From SAR324 cluster bacterium (GTDB lineage: Bacteria; SAR324; XYD2-FULL-50-16): a DNA stretch of 10,555 bases. The notes under the pieces are model-generated. The model was given only the letters and a program-made list of their open reading frames with translations, was not told where the DNA came from and ran no database searches. This document shows, in pieces, positions 1 to 7,226 of the stretch. A program made the translations under genes and the position numbers. Each line of letters opens with the position of its first letter. Position 1 is the stretch's first letter. Location: the NCBI GenBank assembly GCA_002401295.1, contig NVSR01000139.1, positions 1 to 10,555 on the forward strand, in the 5' to 3' direction.

Positions 1-1008
1 GTGGAGTTAGCTACACTCCTCAAAAAGCCCTTCCTGAAAGGATTCATTAACGCGAACTTGAGGGGATTCCTGCGTGATAAGGAAACACTGCAACAGTCAC
101 TGCAACAGCAAGCCTTGACCATCCAGACCAGTCACGAAGACTGGATGGTACAGCAATGGCGCCAGCAGTTTGGCAAGAAAAAGACCGCGGAAATCTGCCA
201 TGCGAATAATCAGCCCCCCACAATCAGTTTGCTTTTGAATCCAGCTTTTGATGGGCAGGCCTTAAAAGCCGACTTAAAGCAGCAAGAATTTTCTATTCAG
301 GAAAATGCTCCAAACTCCATCACTCTGGATAACCCAACGGGACTTTTTAATACGACCTGGGCCCAGCAAGGTGCTTTTTTAGTACAGGATTTGGCCTTCC
401 AGAAGATCCCGGGACTGCTACAGTCCATCAAGAAAACTAAAGTCCTGGATGCCTGTGCTGCTCCGGGTGGAAAGTTATTCCACCTAGAATGGAGTTTTAG
501 TTCTGAAATCGAGCAATTAGTCGCCCTGGAACCTTCAGAGAAGCGCCTACAACGTTTGAGGGCTAATAAGGACACATTCAAGAGTAAAGCTAAGCTTTAT
601 CAGATGGATGCAAGGAATATCACCTTGGAAGAGCAATTTGATCTAGCCGTTGTCGATGCTCCTTGCAGCGGAACAGGAACCCTGCGCAAACACCCCGAAA
701 TCAAATGGAGCCGCCAAAAGAGTGATTTTATAAAAAATCAGGAAATTCAACTTGCCATCTTGGAAGGAGTATCAAAGAATGTAACCCCTGGTGGACATTT
801 GCTCTACGTGACTTGTTCCATAGAAAAAGAAGAAAATCAGGATGTTGTTGAAATATTTTTGAAACAAAGGCATGAAGAGTTCCAACTGATTCCTTTTTCA
901 GCGGACCTTCTGTCACCGGAAGAGCGTACCCAGGAAGGCTATTATCAATGTTTCCCCAGTCAGCGGACTATGGGAGCCTTCGCCGCTTTACTCCAGAAAA
1001 AAAAGTAA
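1..1008 (+). CDS. rsmB: 16S rRNA (cytosine-C5)-methyltransferase RsmB, 5'-truncated by the window
   Basis: The visible 335 residues are the end of the NusB-like RNA-binding domain (residues about 1-30, KGFINANLRGFLR) followed by a complete SAM-dependent RNA methyltransferase domain. Motif I is DACAAPGGK (150-158). Motif IV is DAPCSGTGTLRKHPEIKW with Cys222. Motif VI is VTCS with Cys272, the nucleophile position in RsmB/Nop2 enzymes, while the motif IV Cys releases the product. Family members run about 430 residues with a full N-terminal NusB domain, so roughly 100 residues lie upstream of position 1. The GTG at position 1 is an edge and probably not the true start. By family knowledge the enzyme makes m5C967 in 16S rRNA in the cytoplasm. 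It is first in a + strand run and rpe follows after 24 bp. Confidence 0.9.
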   Translation: MELATLLKKPFLKGFINANLRGFLRDKETLQQSLQQQALTIQTSHEDWMVQQWRQQFGKKKTAEICHANNQPPTISLLLNPAFDGQALKADLKQQEFSIQENAPNSITLDNPTGLFNTTWAQQGAFLVQDLAFQKIPGLLQSIKKTKVLDACAAPGGKLFHLEWSFSSEIEQLVALEPSEKRLQRLRANKDTFKSKAKLYQMDARNITLEEQFDLAVVDAPCSGTGTLRKHPEIKWSRQKSDFIKNQEIQLAILEGVSKNVTPGGHLLYVTCSIEKEENQDVVEIFLKQRHEEFQLIPFSADLLSPEERTQEGYYQCFPSQRTMGAFAALLQKKK

Positions 1009-1032
1009 ACCTTTCCAGCAAGCAAGCACGCA

Positions 1033-1680
1033 ATGGTAAAAATCGCTCCTTCTATTCTTTCAGCAGACTTCGCTGACTTGGGTACGGAAATTAATAATGT
1101 AGTCAAAGCTGGTGCCGACCTGATTCATTTGGACATCATGGATGGTGCTTTTGTTCCGAATATCACCTTTGGCGCTTCTATCATCAAAGCTTTGCCTCGC
1201 CATCCGGGAGTTGAGTTTGATGCCCACCTGATGATCAATCAACCCGAAAACAATCTGCAGTCTTTCCTGGACGCGAAGGTAGATCGTCTGGCCATTCATG
1301 TGGAATCCACTATTCATCTCCACCGAGTTTTACAGCAAATTCGGAATGCTGGTGTGAAACCAGCGGTTGCTTTGAATCCCTCCACTCCCTTATCCAGCGT
1401 AGAATGGATTCTGGAAGATGTGGATATGGTTGTCATTATGTCCGTCAATCCCGGTTTTGGAGGACAGTCTTTCATTGAAAGTATGTTGTCTAAAGTGGAA
1501 CAATTGAAAGGCATGATCGTCAAAAAGGGATTGTCCACAGAAATCGAGGTAGACGGTGGCGTGTATCCCGGTAATATCCGCAGTTTGATCGACGCGGGTA
1601 TGGATATCGCAGTTGCCGGTTCCGCTGTCTTCAATCAGCCTGATTATAAACAAGCGATTCAAGACCTCAAACAAGCATAA
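1033..1680 (+). CDS. rpe: Ribulose-phosphate 3-epimerase
   Basis: This TIM-barrel enzyme interconverts D-ribulose 5-phosphate and D-xylulose 5-phosphate in the pentose phosphate or Calvin pathway. At 215 residues it is slightly shorter than the usual 220 or so. Family signatures are all present: APSILSADF near the N-terminus (Ser10), HLDIMDGAFVPN with metal/catalytic residues His32, Asp34 and Met36, DAHLMI with His65, the phosphate-loop SVNPGFGGQ (137-145), EVDGG with the second catalytic Asp174, and AGSAVF near the end. The ATG follows the rsmB stop by 24 bp with no convincing Shine-Dalgarno, which suggests coupling to upstream translation. No alternative start fits better, because the conserved APSILS begins at residue 5. 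Confidence 0.96.
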   Translation: MVKIAPSILSADFADLGTEINNVVKAGADLIHLDIMDGAFVPNITFGASIIKALPRHPGVEFDAHLMINQPENNLQSFLDAKVDRLAIHVESTIHLHRVLQQIRNAGVKPAVALNPSTPLSSVEWILEDVDMVVIMSVNPGFGGQSFIESMLSKVEQLKGMIVKKGLSTEIEVDGGVYPGNIRSLIDAGMDIAVAGSAVFNQPDYKQAIQDLKQA

Positions 1681-1712
1681 ATTCTGACGAGAAACCGATA
1701 AGGGAGATGACT

Positions 1713-2195
1713 ATGAGAGTAGGAATGGGTTATGACATTCACGCACTGGTGAGTGGATGCAAACTGGTTTTGGGTGGGATAGAAGTTCCACATCGTATGG
1801 GTTTATTGGGACATTCCGATGCGGATGTCCTGGTACACGCCTTAATGGACGCTCTTTTAGGCGCAGCTAATTTAGGGGATATCGGCGTATTATTTCCAGA
1901 TACGGATCCAGAGTACAAAGGAATCAGCAGTTTAATTTTATTAGCTGAGGTTTATAAAAAAGTGCGCGAGCAAAACTGGAAGTTGGAGAACCTGGATATC
2001 GTAGTGATGGCAGAAGCACCGAAGCTACGCCCCTACATCCCCAGAATGGTAAAAAAGATTTCAGACACTATGAAAATTCTGCCTGATCGCATTTCCATCA
2101 AGGCCACAACGGCAGAACGCCTTGGTTTTATTGGCCGAGAAGAAGGAATTGCCGCTCAGGCTGTTGTATTACTGACAGCCCGGAAGGAGTTATGA
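1713..2195 (+). CDS. ispF: 2-C-methyl-D-erythritol 2,4-cyclodiphosphate synthase
   Basis: IspF converts CDP-methylerythritol 2-phosphate to the cyclic diphosphate in the non-mevalonate (MEP) isoprenoid pathway, acting as a soluble trimer. Metal ligands match the family: Asp8 and His10 in GYDIH, and His42 in DVLVH. GHSDADV (33-39), DIGVLFPDTD (56-65) and the C-terminal KATTAERLGFIGREEGIA are also characteristic. I chose the ATG at 1713 over the in-frame ATG at 1707. The Shine-Dalgarno AGGGAG (1701-1706) abuts 1707 but stands 6 bp from 1713, and the family usually begins M-(R/K)-(I/V)-G-x-G. This gives 160 residues, the usual size. There is no ispD fusion, and no ispD lies beside it. The stop overlaps the next gene's start as ATGA. 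Confidence 0.96.
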   Translation: MRVGMGYDIHALVSGCKLVLGGIEVPHRMGLLGHSDADVLVHALMDALLGAANLGDIGVLFPDTDPEYKGISSLILLAEVYKKVREQNWKLENLDIVVMAEAPKLRPYIPRMVKKISDTMKILPDRISIKATTAERLGFIGREEGIAAQAVVLLTARKEL

Positions 2196-3256
2196 CGTTA
2201 AATTCAGTCGAACAAACACTCATCAACCTATTAGAGATCGACTCCGTCACCGCCCAGGAGCAGGCTATCTCCAATTTTGTAGCGCTAAAACTGGATGATT
2301 TGTCTGGTTTTCAGAGGCTTAAAACCGGGCTTTGCCATCTCTACCGCACCCCCCATGATCCTCAGAAGCAAAGCATTGCTTTTTACGGACACCTGGATAC
2401 AGTTAACAACCAGCAAGATAAAGCTCCTTACTACACGGATGACTTTATTTTTGGTTGTGGGGCTAGTGATATGAAAGGCGGTCTGGCTATTATGATGGAA
2501 TTGATGCGGTATTATTCCAAGCAGCCCGTATGCAAGTATAATTTAATTTTTGTATTCTATGATCAGGAAGAGGGTCCATATAATGACAATGGATTAGGCC
2601 CGGTGCTAGAAGAACATAGCTTCCTGCGAAACTCTGATTTAGCCTTTATTTTGGAACCTACCAATAATGTGATTCAAGTGGGCTGCTTGGGCGCATTGCA
2701 TGCAGAAGTCAACTTCCCAGGAGCTTCCGCTCATAGTGCTCGTCCATGGGAGGGAGAAAATGCCATTCATAAAGCAGGAACTTTACTGACCAAACTAGGC
2801 AATCTGGCACGCAAGGAAGTCGATTTTCAGGGATTAAAATATTATGAGGTGCTGAGCGCAACTCTTGCCCAAGGTGGAATCAGTCGTAATTCCATTCCGG
2901 CCTCTTTTACCCTCAACCTCAATTATCGTTTTGCCCCAGGCAAGTCAATCGCCCAAGGCAAAGAGGATGTACTGAAAATTGTTGATTCCCAAGCGGAAGT
3001 GACTTTCATTGACGAGTGTCCCTCTGCTGACGTAGTTGTGGGAAACCCAATTTTAGATGCCTTCCAGAAACGCTTTGACCTGGTTTCCGAACCCAAACAA
3101 GCTTGGACGGATATCGCAAGGCTCAGCCTTTATAAAATTCCAGCTGTAAACTGTGGCCCCGGTGATCCTTCACAGGCTCATCAGAAAAATGAATGGATCC
3201 CTCGTGCAGGACTCCTTCAAGGCTTGCAATTTTATAAAGAATTTCTTTTTGATTAG
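2192..3256 (+). CDS. dapE: M20 metallopeptidase, probable succinyl-diaminopimelate desuccinylase
   Basis: This is a di-zinc M20 hydrolase of 354 residues. Visible signatures are GHLDT with ligand His67 and Asp69, SDMKGG with bridging Asp93, DQEEG with Glu126 (general base position) and Glu127, Glu155 in LEPT, and His330 near the C-terminus in SQAHQKNEW. The lid/dimerisation domain starts near residue 170 and carries SAHSARPWEGENAIHK with His181. Together with KQAWTDIARL and PAVNCGPGDP, this resembles the actinobacterial form of DapE more than the E. coli form. DapE releases succinate from N-succinyl-LL-diaminopimelate for lysine and peptidoglycan. M20 enzymes are easily confused (ArgE, peptidases), so the substrate is inferred from motif similarity. 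The start overlaps ispF by 4 bp and is served by GGAAGGAG only 2 bp upstream. Confidence 0.8.
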   Translation: MTLNSVEQTLINLLEIDSVTAQEQAISNFVALKLDDLSGFQRLKTGLCHLYRTPHDPQKQSIAFYGHLDTVNNQQDKAPYYTDDFIFGCGASDMKGGLAIMMELMRYYSKQPVCKYNLIFVFYDQEEGPYNDNGLGPVLEEHSFLRNSDLAFILEPTNNVIQVGCLGALHAEVNFPGASAHSARPWEGENAIHKAGTLLTKLGNLARKEVDFQGLKYYEVLSATLAQGGISRNSIPASFTLNLNYRFAPGKSIAQGKEDVLKIVDSQAEVTFIDECPSADVVVGNPILDAFQKRFDLVSEPKQAWTDIARLSLYKIPAVNCGPGDPSQAHQKNEWIPRAGLLQGLQFYKEFLFD

Positions 3257-3268
3257 TAGTAGCCCTCT

Positions 3269-3310
3269 CTTCGATTGCCCTTCATTACACTCATACCTGG
3301 GGAATCGAAG
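3269..3310 (+). other. Imperfect hairpin in the dapE-pgpH gap
   Basis: CTTCGATT (3269-3276) is the exact reverse complement of AATCGAAG (3303-3310). Inside it CCC (3278-3280) can pair with GGG (3299-3301), leaving an 18-nt loop. It fills most of the 77-bp space between two co-oriented genes. There is no T-tract, so I do not call it an intrinsic terminator. A processing or translation-modulating element is possible. Confidence 0.45.
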
Positions 3311-3333
3311 CAGGACACTGTTTGGAATATTGA

Positions 3334-5943
3334 ATGAAAAACGAAGACCTCATCAATTCAAAAATTCAAAACTTACCCAATATTTCCACTCTGTGGAAGC
3401 AACGAGTGCTGGAGAAGACTATCTTACTCCTGGCGCTCTGTGCGATCATTGGCTATCTGCTCTCACCCAAGATTATCTTCCAGCCCACAGTCTATGATGA
3501 GGGAGATATTATTCGTCAAACGATCATTGTGGACGAAGACATCTTAATCCGAGATCGCGTTTCCACCAGATTGAAGCGAGAACAACTACTCAAAGAAACC
3601 CGTACTCCCTACGATTTTGATCCCAATATTCTGGGACAGACCAACAAACTCATTCACAGAGCTTTTCAAACCATTCGCTCTCAGTTTGTGTTGTTGAAAA
3701 AAGAAAACAAAGAAATTGCGGCCAGACAACGTAATCTGGGAAAAAATTACTTTTATAAGCTAGAAGAACAGGAGCTACTTGCTCAAAAAATCAGATTTTA
3801 CGATGACTACAAAGAACTCCAGGAAGAACGCTTAGAAAAATTGGCGGAAGGTGGTCAACTCTCTACAAAAGGATTCAGCCAGAAACAAAAGCTGGATGTA
3901 GATCTCAATAGCGCCAATTTAATCCTCAATGACCTCTTGGAAAAAGAGTCACTCCTGGAAAAGGAGATCGGTATTTTTCCCACAAACTTCAGAACTCTTG
4001 CTCAGGAGATTAAAATCCAGAGTAAAAGCATTGAGAATCGTCAGATTTCAGCCATCCTAAACTTCATCAAAACACTGCACCTGGATGTAAACGATAAAGA
4101 ATTGGATGCCTTTCAGTTCGATTTCTACCAGAAAGAGGTTGAAGATCAATTACTGAATCTCATGACGAGAGTTTTGATGAAAAAAGTCATTCTCTCCAAG
4201 GCGCTTTTGCAAGAGGAAAAGAGCCTCATTGAGGTCCGTAATTTAGTCTCAGGTGAAACCACAAAAAATAATAGCATTAATTCCTTTGTTGGCTTGGAAG
4301 AAGCCAGGGCACTGATCAAAAGATCCATTGAAGAAAATCTGAAAGGAAACGAATCGGGAAAAATTAAAACCTTCTTAATCCTGATCAGCCATAAACTCAT
4401 TCGCCCCACGATTACCGCTAACAAGCAGATTTTTGAGAGGCGCAAAGAAGCAATCACCGCTGAAATGAGCCCCGTTTTCTTTAGTCTTAAGAAAGGAGAG
4501 ATCATTGCCAGGACAGGGGATCGGATTACACGGCATCAAGCTGAACTGATTCGGGGCTACTACAGTGAGATTTCCAATATAGATCAGATTCCCAAAACCA
4601 TTGGTTTTATTTTGGTGGCTTTAATCTCTTTTAGTTTGGTTTATCTTTCCTTCCAGGTTCGGGACGAGGCACGACTGACCTTCAAAAGCCTTTTACTGAT
4701 GGCAACTGCTATTGTGATCAGTATGTTATTGGTGAAAGGTGGTGCTTTAGTGGGTAAAATCATAGAGACTCAATATATTGGGATCCAAGATGAAATTTAC
4801 CAATATATGTTACCCGTGGCCTTAAGCTCCATGCTGGTGGGAATTCTGATTAATTTTGAAGCGGGGCTTTTAGCGGGGTTACTGACTAGTCTATTTGTCA
4901 GCATCATGCAGCAAGGTAACCTTTTCTACTTTGCTTACGCTATGATGGGCAGCTTGGTGGCTGCCCTGCCAGTCACTAATTTTACCACACGTCATGCCAT
5001 CTTGATCCATGGATTAAAAATTTCAGCGATCAATCTGCCTATGATGTTTGTAATCTATTTGATTGAGGCTAACCAGCTGGACATCTTTATCTGGGCAAAC
5101 ATCTCTTCAGCACTCTTAGGAGGGCTGGTGACGGCGATTATTGTGTCAGTCTTGTTACCCTTCTTTGAGTCTCTTTTTGATGTCACCACGAATATCAAAC
5201 TGCTGGAACTGTCGAACATGCATCATCCAGCGCTGAAAGATTTGATTTTTCAGGCTCCCGGCACCTATCAGCACTCGATCATCGTAGGGAACCTGGCAGA
5301 GGCGGCAGCTCATGAAATTAATGCCAATGCTCTATTAGCCCGTGTAGCTTCTTATTATCACGATATCGGCAAGGGCGTTGAATCCCATTATTTCATTGAA
5401 AACAAGCCACAACAAGCCAAAAACATCCATGATGAAATGGATCCCTACGTTTCCGCTCAGGCTATCATTGACCACCTTAAAAAAGGTGCGGAAATTGCGG
5501 ATCGCCATCGTCTGGGATCGGCAATCAAAGATATCCTGCTGCAACACCATGGAACGGGTTTGGTTAAATTTTTCTATCACAAGGCCAAAGCTCAAGCTAA
5601 GGAGCAGGATTCCTCCCTGGAAGTGGATCCATCCAGATTCCGCTATTTGGGGCCAAAACCCCAAAGCCTGGAAGCAGGTTTAGTCATGTTAGCTGATGCG
5701 GCAGAAGCCTCGACTCGAAGCTTGGACAACCCAACCCCCGAATCCATCTCCAAAATGGTGAATAAAGTAGGCTGGGGGATCTTAGAAGACAAACAGCTGG
5801 ATGAGTCGGGAATGACTCTGAAGAAATTCAGACAAGTGATGGATACCTTCACTACTGTATTAACCAGTATTCACCATCATCGCATCAAATACCCTGAAGA
5901 AAATACAATTGATTACGAAAATGTATCTCGTCACCGACAGTAG
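3334..5943 (+). CDS. pgpH: PgpH-type 7TM-HD membrane phosphohydrolase (probable c-di-AMP phosphodiesterase)
   Basis: The 869-residue membrane protein has the 7TMR-HD family order. An N-terminal membrane anchor (about 29-44) is followed by a large extracytoplasmic HDED-type region opening with VYDEGDIIRQTIIVDEDI. Then come seven membrane helices between about 423 and 612 and a cytoplasmic HD domain. HD metal ligand candidates are His647 (TYQHS), His676-Asp677 (HDIGK), His714, His738-His739 (QHHGT) and Asp788 (LADAAEAS). Characterised PgpH from Listeria hydrolyses c-di-AMP to pApA, so that activity is inferred here. Family members are about 700-730 residues. The excess lies in a Lys/Glu/Leu-rich, probably coiled-coil stretch at about 105-240. 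The start has a modest GGAA about 6 bp upstream. ybeY follows immediately, as is common for this family. Confidence 0.9.
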   Translation: MKNEDLINSKIQNLPNISTLWKQRVLEKTILLLALCAIIGYLLSPKIIFQPTVYDEGDIIRQTIIVDEDILIRDRVSTRLKREQLLKETRTPYDFDPNILGQTNKLIHRAFQTIRSQFVLLKKENKEIAARQRNLGKNYFYKLEEQELLAQKIRFYDDYKELQEERLEKLAEGGQLSTKGFSQKQKLDVDLNSANLILNDLLEKESLLEKEIGIFPTNFRTLAQEIKIQSKSIENRQISAILNFIKTLHLDVNDKELDAFQFDFYQKEVEDQLLNLMTRVLMKKVILSKALLQEEKSLIEVRNLVSGETTKNNSINSFVGLEEARALIKRSIEENLKGNESGKIKTFLILISHKLIRPTITANKQIFERRKEAITAEMSPVFFSLKKGEIIARTGDRITRHQAELIRGYYSEISNIDQIPKTIGFILVALISFSLVYLSFQVRDEARLTFKSLLLMATAIVISMLLVKGGALVGKIIETQYIGIQDEIYQYMLPVALSSMLVGILINFEAGLLAGLLTSLFVSIMQQGNLFYFAYAMMGSLVAALPVTNFTTRHAILIHGLKISAINLPMMFVIYLIEANQLDIFIWANISSALLGGLVTAIIVSVLLPFFESLFDVTTNIKLLELSNMHHPALKDLIFQAPGTYQHSIIVGNLAEAAAHEINANALLARVASYYHDIGKGVESHYFIENKPQQAKNIHDEMDPYVSAQAIIDHLKKGAEIADRHRLGSAIKDILLQHHGTGLVKFFYHKAKAQAKEQDSSLEVDPSRFRYLGPKPQSLEAGLVMLADAAEASTRSLDNPTPESISKMVNKVGWGILEDKQLDESGMTLKKFRQVMDTFTTVLTSIHHHRIKYPEENTIDYENVSRHRQ

Positions 5944-5959
5944 GACTAAATTGAGGTTT

Positions 5960-6424
5960 ATGGAAACAGTTCAAGTTGATTATGAAGAGTCTTTACTCCC
6001 TCTTCCCCTGGAGATTGAAAATTCACTCCGAGAAAAAATCCCTTTATTTTTAAGCAAGCTAGGGTTTGGACACCGCTATATCACGGTTTTCTTTTGTTCT
6101 CCCGAAAAAATCCAAGAATTAAACGCAGCTTATCGTAATCAGGACAAAGCAACAGATATCTTGTCTTGGGGTTATGAGGAGCAGGATGTCAATCTACCGG
6201 AGCAGGCATTTCCTTGGGGAGAATTAGCTTTGTGTTTGGATGTTTGCCGGAAACAGGCAGAGGCCTCGGGATGGGATTTGGAAACGGAGTTATTACGCCT
6301 GATTGCTCATGGGGTGATTCATATTTTGGGTTATGACCATGAAACAGCGGAAGAGGAAGCGAGGATGCTCCAACTCGAGTTGGAGCTGCTATCTCTCATC
6401 AACTTGCAAGGGCTATATCAGTGA
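5960..6424 (+). CDS. ybeY: Endoribonuclease YbeY (rRNA maturation factor)
   Basis: YbeY is a small zinc-dependent RNase/maturation factor that acts in 16S rRNA 3'-end processing and ribosome quality control. The defining zinc motif H-x3-H-x5-H is present as HGVIHILGYDH (His117, His121, His127). The upstream family motif LNAAYRNQDKATDILSW is also intact. I prefer the ATG at 5960, which gives 154 residues. It lies 16 bp past the pgpH stop and has a GAGG just upstream. The frame stays open leftwards to an ATG at 5909, which would overlap pgpH by 35 bp and add a non-conserved 17-residue leader. The gene ends the + strand run and converges with rpmA. Confidence 0.93.
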   Translation: METVQVDYEESLLPLPLEIENSLREKIPLFLSKLGFGHRYITVFFCSPEKIQELNAAYRNQDKATDILSWGYEEQDVNLPEQAFPWGELALCLDVCRKQAEASGWDLETELLRLIAHGVIHILGYDHETAEEEARMLQLELELLSLINLQGLYQ

Positions 6425-6468
6425 TCGGTACCGGCAATCCCGCCGGCCGATATGATGCCTAGGCGGGA
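6424..6468. other. Overlapping hairpins at the ybeY/rpmA convergent junction, possible bidirectional terminator
   Basis: Hairpin A pairs ATCGG (6424-6428) with CCGAT (6447-6451) and CCGGC (6431-6435) with GCCGG (6442-6446), with a TA bulge and a 6-nt loop. Hairpin B pairs TCCCGCC (6438-6444) with GGCGGGA (6462-6468). They share bases, so only one can form at a time. The position between two convergent stops fits transcription termination for both strands, but neither strand has a T-tract, so intrinsic termination is uncertain. Confidence 0.5.
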
Positions 6469-6713
6469 ACGATGTTGATCGCCTGCTTTTTCTTAGTCTG
6501 ATGAACGAATTCCACGGAGCCATCACACAAAGCAAACAGTGTGAAATCTTTTCCGGTTCCAACGTTTTTTCCAGCATGAAAAGTACTACCTACCTGGCGA
6601 ACTAAAATAGTTCCGGCTGATACAACTTCTCCACCATATTTCTTCACGCCACGGTACTGAGGATTCGAATCTCGACCGTTCTTAACACTACCTTGACCTT
6701 TCTTATGAGCCAT
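6459..6713 (-). CDS. rpmA: 50S ribosomal protein L27
   Basis: The 84-residue basic protein matches bacterial L27 throughout. It begins MAHKKGQGSVKNGRDSNPQ, continues with GVKKYGGEVVSAGTILVRQ and FHAGKNVGTGKD, and ends with LFALCDGSVEF. The N-terminal tail that reaches the peptidyl transferase centre is present in its mature-style form, with no Firmicutes-type cleavable extension. The start is preceded by a clear GAGGAAG Shine-Dalgarno on the - strand. It lies 55 bp downstream of rplU and is almost certainly co-transcribed with it. obgE, the usual third gene of this operon, does not follow, since the unit ends against convergent ybeY. Confidence 0.98.
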   Translation of the reverse strand: MAHKKGQGSVKNGRDSNPQYRGVKKYGGEVVSAGTILVRQVGSTFHAGKNVGTGKDFTLFALCDGSVEFVHQTKKKQAINIVPA

Positions 6714-6738
6714 ATCTTCCTCAATGATTTTTTATCCA

Positions 6739-6760
6739 GAAATCGTGAAATCACGATTTC
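6739..6760 (-). other. Perfect 9-bp hairpin between rplU and rpmA
   Basis: On the + strand GAAATCGTG (6739-6747), loop AAAT, and CACGATTTC (6752-6760) form a perfect stem. It sits in the middle of the 55-bp intercistronic gap. Reading the transcribed - strand, the stem is followed by an A-rich stretch and then the rpmA Shine-Dalgarno, so it is not a standard terminator. A role in mRNA processing, stability or L27 translation is plausible. Confidence 0.6.
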
Positions 6761-6768
6761 CCAATTCC

Positions 6769-7083
6769 TTACCCTTGGATTTCAGTAATTTGAATCCGAG
6801 TATAGTTCTGTCGATGTCCCTGAGTACGTCGGTAACCTTTACGACGTTTCTTTTTAAAGACAACAATTTTCTTGCCTTTGAAGTGAGAAAGAACTTTTCC
6901 AGTCACTTTAGCGCCTTCAACTAGTGGGGCACCTACTTTGAATTCATTCTCACCACTTTTAACGAAAAGAACTTGATCTGTATTGAAATCAGATCCTTCT
7001 TCTGCTTGTAGCAGGTCAACAGTAATGATCCCGTCTTTTTCAACACGGTACTGCTTTCCACCAGATTTGATAATTGCGTACAT
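6769..7083 (-). CDS. rplU: 50S ribosomal protein L21
   Basis: The 104-residue protein is a full-length L21 (the usual size is about 103). It begins MYAIIKSGGKQYRVEKDG, with the family's VGAPLVEGAKVTGKVL in the middle and the basic signature KKKRRKGYRRTQGHRQNYT near the C-terminus. The frame is open further upstream to an ATG at 7158. I reject that start because the extra 25 residues are not part of L21 and would include the -10 element of the likely promoter. No strong Shine-Dalgarno is adjacent to the start; a GGAA lies about 13 bp upstream. L21 binds 23S rRNA and is the first gene of a two-gene unit with rpmA. Confidence 0.97.
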   Translation of the reverse strand: MYAIIKSGGKQYRVEKDGIITVDLLQAEEGSDFNTDQVLFVKSGENEFKVGAPLVEGAKVTGKVLSHFKGKKIVVFKKKRRKGYRRTQGHRQNYTRIQITEIQG

Positions 7084-7107
7084 TGTAATTAATATTCCAG
7101 GTTGTTC

Positions 7108-7139
7108 TGATAAAGTACGATCGTTGATAAGTACAATCG
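7108..7139 (-). repeat. Tandem 15-16 bp repeat in the L21 mRNA leader
   Basis: On the + strand TGATAAAGTACGATCG (7108-7123) is followed after one base by TGATAAGTACAATCG (7125-7139). The copies differ by one A and one G/A change, with a 17-bp period. The first copy contains the palindrome ACGATCGT (7117-7124). The pair lies between the predicted -10 and the rplU start, so it would be in the 5' leader or just at its beginning. It could be an operator or an RNA regulatory site. Confidence 0.6.
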
Positions 7140-7142
7140 CTA

Positions 7143-7172
7143 TATATAGGCCTGCCACCTAAACTTTGTCAA
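7143..7172 (-). promoter_or_regulatory. Sigma70-like promoter for rplU-rpmA
   Basis: Read on the - strand, a perfect TTGACA (7167-7172) is followed by an 18-bp spacer and TATATA (7143-7148), within a longer TA run. The expected start point, about 7 bp further on, would give a leader of roughly 50 nt before the rplU ATG. This is the best promoter-like match I found in the window and suits a ribosomal protein operon. Confidence 0.7.
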
Positions 7173-7226
7173 TCTAAAGAAACTGTAGAGATATGACAAT
7201 AGGGCATTTCCTTTTTCTCCTATTAT

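Noticed and set aside
5909..5959. Upstream ATG codons for ybeY overlapping pgpH
   Set aside because: They would add residues not conserved in YbeY. The 5960 ATG lies just after the pgpH stop, has a GAGG upstream and gives the normal length.
7084..7158. N-terminal extension of L21 to the ATG at 7158
   Set aside because: L21 proteins start at MYAIIKSGGKQY. The extension would place the predicted -10 element inside the coding region.
7199..7224. AATAGG...CCTATT inverted repeat after the rlu stop as a terminator
   Set aside because: Only 6 bp, AT-rich, a 14-nt loop and no T-tract on the - strand, so it is indistinguishable from chance.
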